The notes beneath the pieces were generated by a model. The model was not told where the DNA came from, did no database searches, and was given only the letters and a program-made list of their open reading frames with translations. DNA of 16,928 bases, taken from positions 4,263 through 21,190 of the forward strand of contig MHFU01000154.1 in assembly GCA_001804345.1 (NCBI GenBank), read 5' to 3'. Source of the stretch: Omnitrophica bacterium RIFOXYB12_FULL_50_7 (GTDB taxonomy: Bacteria; Omnitrophota; Omnitrophia; Omnitrophales; Aquincolibacteriaceae). Positions 13,523 through 16,928 of the stretch are shown here, one piece after another. The position numbers and the translations under genes were made by a program. The stretch's first letter is position 1. Each line of letters begins with the position of its first letter.

Positions 13523-15406
13523 AGCTTTTGTGTCTTCCACCGCTTTCTTGAGCATACGGCAATAGAGATCAAAACCCACGGCTTGGATAAAACCGCTTTG
13601 CTCATGCCCGAGCAGATTTCCGGCACCACGGATCTCCAGGTCTTCCATCGCGATCTTGAAACCCGACCCCAACTGGGTGAATTTCTCGATGGCGTTAAGC
13701 CTCTTTTGAGCGTCTTGCGTCATCACCCAGTTCTTCGGGATCAAGAAATACGCGTACGCCTGGCGCTTTTCTTTGAAACGTCCCACGCGTCCCCGGAGTT
13801 GATAAAGGTCTGCGAGCCCGAAACAATCGGCCCGATCCACGATGAGCGTATTCACATTCGGAATATCAATCCCGGATTCCACGATACAGGTCGAGATAAG
13901 ACAATCGATCTCCCCTTTCAGGAATTCTTTCATCACCGTTTCGAGTCCCTCGACCGGCATCTGCCCGTGCATGACCCCGAACCGCACCCCGGGCAAAAGT
14001 TTTTGCAACCGTTCATAGACCCGTTCGATCGACTGCACGCGGTTGTGCACGAAATAGACCTGCCCTTTTCGAGCAAGTTCCCGCTCGATCGCCTGTTTGA
14101 TAATATTTTCATGATATTCGAGGACAAAGGTCTCGATCGGCATCCGGTTCTTGGGCGGCGTATCAATCACCGACATATCGCGCACGCCGAGGAGTGCCAT
14201 GTGGAGCGTCCTCGGAATGGGCGTGGCCGTAAGCGTCAGCACGTCCACTTGCGTGCGCATTTGTTTCAGCTTCTCTTTATGCCGCACACCAAAGCGCTGC
14301 TCCTCGTCAATGATCACCAGCCCCAGGTCTTTAAACTGGATATCCCTGGAAAGCAGGCGATGTGTTCCGATCACCACGTCCGTCGCACCTTCCAGGAGGG
14401 ATCGCACAACAGCCTTTTGTTCTTTCGGGGATTGAAATCGGGAGAGAAGTTCGACCGTGGCTGGAAAATTTTTCGCGCGTTCTTTCAGTAAAACATAATG
14501 CTGCTCGGCCAGGATCGTGGTCGGCACGAGGAACGCGACCTGCTTGCCTCCCATCACAGCCTTGAATGCCGCGCGCATCGCGACCTCGGTCTTCCCGTAA
14601 CCCACATCCCCGCAAAGCAGGCGGTCCATCGGCCCCGTGGATTCCATATCCCGTTTTACTTCTTCGATCGCGCGCTTTTGTCCGGGCGTTTCTTCAAAGG
14701 GAAATTCTTCTTCGAACTCTTTTTGCCACGGCACGTCCTTGGGAAAAGCCAAGCCTTGTAAAAGACTGCGTTTGGCCTGGATCTCGAGTAGGTCTTTCGC
14801 GACTTTGTGGAGCGCCGTCCTCGTCCGGTTCTTGATCCGCTCCCATTCCTGAGTATTAAGCTTGGTAAGTTTCGGCCCGGTACCGGATCCCCCGATGTAA
14901 CGTTCGATAGGCTCTTCGATGGAAAGATAAAGAATCTCACGCTCGGCATATTCGATCGCCATGCAGCGAGTGCGCGTCCCTTGCATGGGGATAATTTTGG
15001 TACCGAGAAAGCGGCCGATGCCGTACTTGAGATGCACCACGAGATCGCCGCGCTCGAGGTCTTTCGTGCCAGCCACAGGTTCGAAGGTCTCAAGCCGCTC
15101 CTCCATGCGCCGGAGTTTTTTCCGGAACATATCAGAGACCTGGATAAGAAACACTTCTTCAAAAGTTGCCGTGCTCTCACCAGAAACAAGCGAGAAATCT
15201 CGAATCTGTGTGGGCAAATCACCCTGGAACTGAACTCGAACTGGAAGCCGGTAGGTCACGGGATAAATATCCACCACCCCGCCGCGCACCGCGAATTCCC
15301 CGGGCAGAGCGACATACTCTTTTTTCTGATAGTGGAGTCCGGTGAGAAGCTCCTCGATCTGCTCGATTCCAAGCTGGGCATTAATCCTAAGTCGTCGAAT
15401 TTCCAT
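13511..15406 (-). CDS. mfd: Short Mfd-type transcription-repair coupling translocase
   Basis: Superfamily 2 translocase that pushes stalled RNA polymerase off DNA. It has 631 residues against about 1,150 usual. Present: part of the UvrB-like first domain (residues 20-90, LPGEFAVRGGVVDIYP), the RNA-polymerase-interacting CarD-like domain (117-185, GDLVVHLKYGIGRFLG), and both helicase lobes (GDVGYGKT 266-273, DEEQRFGV 367-374, TLTATPIPRT 391-400, QLRGRVGR 536-543). The TRG translocation motif is at 579-600. Missing: the N-terminal start, the UvrA-binding module, the domain after it, and the C-terminal autoinhibitory domain. An in-frame TAG lies three codons before the ATG, with no Shine-Dalgarno. 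The frame is intact, so this may be a functional short form; truncation at both ends by neighbouring repeats is the alternative. Confidence 0.88.
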   Translation of the reverse strand: MEIRRLRINAQLGIEQIEELLTGLHYQKKEYVALPGEFAVRGGVVDIYPVTYRLPVRVQFQGDLPTQIRDFSLVSGESTATFEEVFLIQVSDMFRKKLRRMEERLETFEPVAGTKDLERGDLVVHLKYGIGRFLGTKIIPMQGTRTRCMAIEYAEREILYLSIEEPIERYIGGSGTGPKLTKLNTQEWERIKNRTRTALHKVAKDLLEIQAKRSLLQGLAFPKDVPWQKEFEEEFPFEETPGQKRAIEEVKRDMESTGPMDRLLCGDVGYGKTEVAMRAAFKAVMGGKQVAFLVPTTILAEQHYVLLKERAKNFPATVELLSRFQSPKEQKAVVRSLLEGATDVVIGTHRLLSRDIQFKDLGLVIIDEEQRFGVRHKEKLKQMRTQVDVLTLTATPIPRTLHMALLGVRDMSVIDTPPKNRMPIETFVLEYHENIIKQAIERELARKGQVYFVHNRVQSIERVYERLQKLLPGVRFGVMHGQMPVEGLETVMKEFLKGEIDCLISTCIVESGIDIPNVNTLIVDRADCFGLADLYQLRGRVGRFKEKRQAYAYFLIPKNWVMTQDAQKRLNAIEKFTQLGSGFKIAMEDLEIRGAGNLLGHEQSGFIQAVGFDLYCRMLKKAVEDTKAGER

Positions 15407-15412
15407 GGAAAG

Positions 15413-15421
15413 ATTCTAACA
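15413..15421 (-). promoter_or_regulatory. Extended -10 (TGTTAGAAT) directly before the mfd ATG
   Basis: TGT-TAGAAT on the minus strand, 6 nt from the ATG at 15406, so transcription would begin about at the start codon. The TAG in this box is also the in-frame stop that fixes the upstream limit of the reading frame. No -35 hexamer is obvious. Confidence 0.4.
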
Positions 15422-15507
15422 CGAAGCAAAAAAGCCTAAGCGAACAAAAAGACAATAACGTTATGTTCCCCTGAGGCCCCTGATCACTGAGATGCTTCCT
15501 TGAAACC

Positions 15508-15630
15508 TATTACAAAATCCTTAAGGTCGCCCGAACGATCGGCGATCTGGCGGGCTGCGAGCAGATCCAGTCCGAGCACATCGCGGAAGCGATCCAGTAT
15601 CGAAGCTTAGACAGACAATGGTATGGATAA
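15508..15630 (+). pseudogene. 3' remnant of a comM/yifB-type Mg-chelatase-like ATPase gene, copy A
   Basis: The plus strand encodes YYKILKVARTIGDLAGCEQ followed by IQSEHIAEAIQYRSLDRQ, WYG and a stop at 15628. This is the characteristic C-terminal end of ComM/YifB AAA ATPases. Upstream the frame soon hits a TGA and no other part of the roughly 500-residue protein is present, so only the last 40 codons survive. A second, more decayed copy lies after the ORF6N gene at 16187-16290. The fragment is plus-strand like ORF6N and opposite to all flanking genes. Confidence 0.85.
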
Positions 15631-15655
15631 CTGTAAAACCAGAAAAGGAGAAAAC

Positions 15656-16171
15656 ATGGCTTCGTCAAAAGAGCTGGTCCCACAAGAAGTTATTGAGAAC
15701 AAGATTTTTCTACTTCGCAGCCAAAAAGTCATGTTGGATAAGGATTTGGCGGTTCTCTACGGGGTAAGACCGATTCGCCTCAGGGAGCAGGTAAAACGGA
15801 ATATCAAAAGGTTCCCTCCTGACTTCATGTTTCAACTCACTGAGCGAGAGATTGAAGCCATGGTATCGCATTTTGCGATACCTTCAAGGCAACACCTCGG
15901 CGGACACTTACCTTATGCCTTTACTGAGCATGGGATTCTCATGCTGTCCAGCGTCCTCAATAGCGAAAGAGCTGTAGAGGTAAACATCCAGATCATGAGA
16001 ACCTTCACCCAATTGCGGCAACTCATGCTCAAGCATGCGGACTTAAGAAAGAAGATTGAAGAGATGGAAAAGAAATACGACCATCAGTTTCAGATCGTCT
16101 TTAAGACTATAAAAGAGCTGCTTGAACCCCCGCCGCCGAAACCCAAAGGCCCCATCGGGTTTCACCCGTAA
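15656..16171 (+). CDS. ORF6N-domain protein
   Basis: Member of a family first seen in phages, where the ORF6N domain is thought to bind DNA and often occurs with antirepressors. Its role here is unknown. The ATG at 15656 (171 residues) is preferred over an in-frame ATG at 15623 because AAGGAG lies five bases before it. Residues 10-105 form the domain: NKIFLLRSQKVMLDKDLAVLYGV, QVKRNIKRFPPDFMFQLTE, LPYAFTEHGILMLSSVLNSERA. Residues 106-157 are helical and probably coiled-coil (LRKKIEEMEKKYDHQFQ), then a proline run and GPIGFHP. It is the only plus-strand gene in the window and is flanked by two comM 3'-end copies, which suggests acquisition as a cassette. Confidence 0.9.
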   Translation: MASSKELVPQEVIENKIFLLRSQKVMLDKDLAVLYGVRPIRLREQVKRNIKRFPPDFMFQLTEREIEAMVSHFAIPSRQHLGGHLPYAFTEHGILMLSSVLNSERAVEVNIQIMRTFTQLRQLMLKHADLRKKIEEMEKKYDHQFQIVFKTIKELLEPPPPKPKGPIGFHP

Positions 16172-16186
16172 TTCTAGCAAGCTCAA

Positions 16187-16290
16187 ATCGCCCGAACGAA
16201 GGTTGGCTGATGGCCTATGAGTAACTCCAGTCCGGGCATGTTGCGAGGCGACCTAGTATCGGAGTCTGGACAGACAATGGTGGGGGTAAC
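16187..16290 (+). pseudogene. 3' remnant of a comM/yifB-type gene, copy B, frameshifted
   Basis: Degenerate repeat of copy A. TCGCCCGAACGA, TCCAGTCCG and GACAGACAATGGT are identical blocks in the same order and at nearly the same spacing. Single-base deletions shift the frame twice, and the translation still ends YRSLDRQWWG and stop. It is more decayed than copy A. Together the two copies form a direct repeat of about 100 bp around the ORF6N gene. Confidence 0.78.
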
Positions 16291-16327
16291 TATTCCAAAA
16301 AAGCTGCTGTCTTTTTTTCTTCGTTGG

Positions 16328-16928
16328 CTATGAAGCATTGTCGGTCTTTGCATTCAACTTACGCACGAGCTCCTCATAATCATCTAGCTTTTGCTGAAAC
16401 TCCGCTGATCTTTCAGAATAATCTGTGTGCTTCCAATATTCGATATGCTCTTTAAGTTGTTTTCGTATTCCGAGTGTTTCTGATTTTTTCACATCCTCAA
16501 GGCTATTTTTGTAATCTCCTTTTTTATACAATGCCATGGCTCGTTCCATATAAAAAGGGGCATGATCAGGAAAAAAATGCATCGCTGCCGTATAATCTTC
16601 TGCTGCTTCGTTGTACTTCCCAAGCTTAAAATAAGCTTGCCCTCTGTCGAAATAAGCATTCCCTGCTCCGCAATGACTACGATCAGCTTTGCAAATTTTA
16701 TTCTCTTTCGATCTTTCTAACATAACGCTCAAAACAGCTGTTGCTTCTGCATAGCGTTTCTCATGAATAAGCTGACTTGCCCTCTGATCATCTTTGCTGT
16801 TCGGAAACTGCTCGGACCGAAATCTAAAGGAAGCAATCAAAATAATTATTTGAAACAACACGGGAACCAAAAAAACAGAAAGAGAAATTTTGGAAAGGTT
16901 GAAAGCCTTGTTGTAGTTATCGCTTCCC
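16328..16928 (-). CDS. TPR-repeat protein with membrane anchor, 5' end outside the window
   Basis: Function not recognised. The frame stays open to the right edge with no ATG between 16870 and 16928, so the true start is probably beyond the window; a TTG at 16870 is possible but unconvincing. The visible product begins with a hydrophobic segment (ISLSVFLVPVLFQIIILIASF), probably a membrane anchor or signal, then tetratricopeptide repeats: GNAYFDRGQAYFKLGKYNEAAEDYTAAMHFFP and APFYMERAMALYKKGDYKNSLEDVKKSETLG. A charged helical tail (SERSAEFQQKLDDYEELVRKL) ends it. Such repeats mediate protein-protein contacts. The gene is clearly richer in A/T than the housekeeping genes to its left, which fits foreign or poorly constrained origin. 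Confidence 0.7.
   Translation of the reverse strand, partial: GSDNYNKAFNLSKISLSVFLVPVLFQIIILIASFRFRSEQFPNSKDDQRASQLIHEKRYAEATAVLSVMLERSKENKICKADRSHCGAGNAYFDRGQAYFKLGKYNEAAEDYTAAMHFFPDHAPFYMERAMALYKKGDYKNSLEDVKKSETLGIRKQLKEHIEYWKHTDYSERSAEFQQKLDDYEELVRKLNAKTDNAS

Noticed and set aside
16290..16318. Terminator AAAAAAG-loop-CTTTTTT between copy B and the TPR gene
   Set aside because: The stem is nearly all A-T pairs and too weak to call with confidence.

Overview
The window looks like a chromosomal segment of an uncultured Gram-negative-type (diderm) bacterium. Fourteen of the fifteen protein genes are on the minus strand, so the locus reads right to left. No gene gives a firm taxonomic call. 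Three things suggest a candidate-phylum lineage, with Omnitrophota my best guess (impression, not proof): a SurA-like chaperone next to pdxA and rsmA, the palindrome CCTGCCTGCCGGCAGGCAGG, and gaps filled with 7-nt-word hairpins. There are no rRNA or tRNA genes, no CRISPR array, and no gene-free stretch longer than 300 bases.

Layout in transcription order. (1) 16928-15407 is an accessory patch: a TPR membrane-anchored protein cut by the window edge, then a plus-strand ORF6N gene between two decayed copies of the 3' end of a comM/yifB-like gene. (2) 15406-7856 is a housekeeping run: a very short Mfd, SurA-like chaperone, PdxA, RsmA, a polyprenyl diphosphate synthase, RsmI and PurN. The order surA-pdxA-rsmA is the same as in E. 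coli. (3) eno-ftsB has its own extended -10 promoter and a structured leader of about 190 nt. (4) A secreted alpha/beta-hydrolase-like protein lacks the catalytic serine and sits behind a perfect-consensus promoter. (5) ilvB-ilvN-ilvC-leuA is a branched-chain amino acid operon; leuA runs off the left edge.

Most gaps in groups 2 and 4 hold a hairpin-like element made of degenerate 7-nt words in tandem on one side and their complements on the other. The words differ from gap to gap (CAACGGA, TTAGGG-like, GGGGAAC, A/T-rich), but the 7-nt register and the two-armed plan are shared. Two copies of the GGGGAAC type differ by a short GC-rich palindrome, so the palindrome was gained or lost as a unit. 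Some elements supply C-terminal codons or stops of neighbouring genes, and two copies carry a TATAAT placed so close to the next ATG that the mRNA would be almost leaderless.

The observations I would follow first are the three-way-junction leader of eno, the heptamer-hairpin family with its mobile palindrome, the ORF6N cassette flanked by duplicated comM ends, and the minimal Mfd that lacks both the UvrA-binding module and the C-terminal domain that normally masks it.
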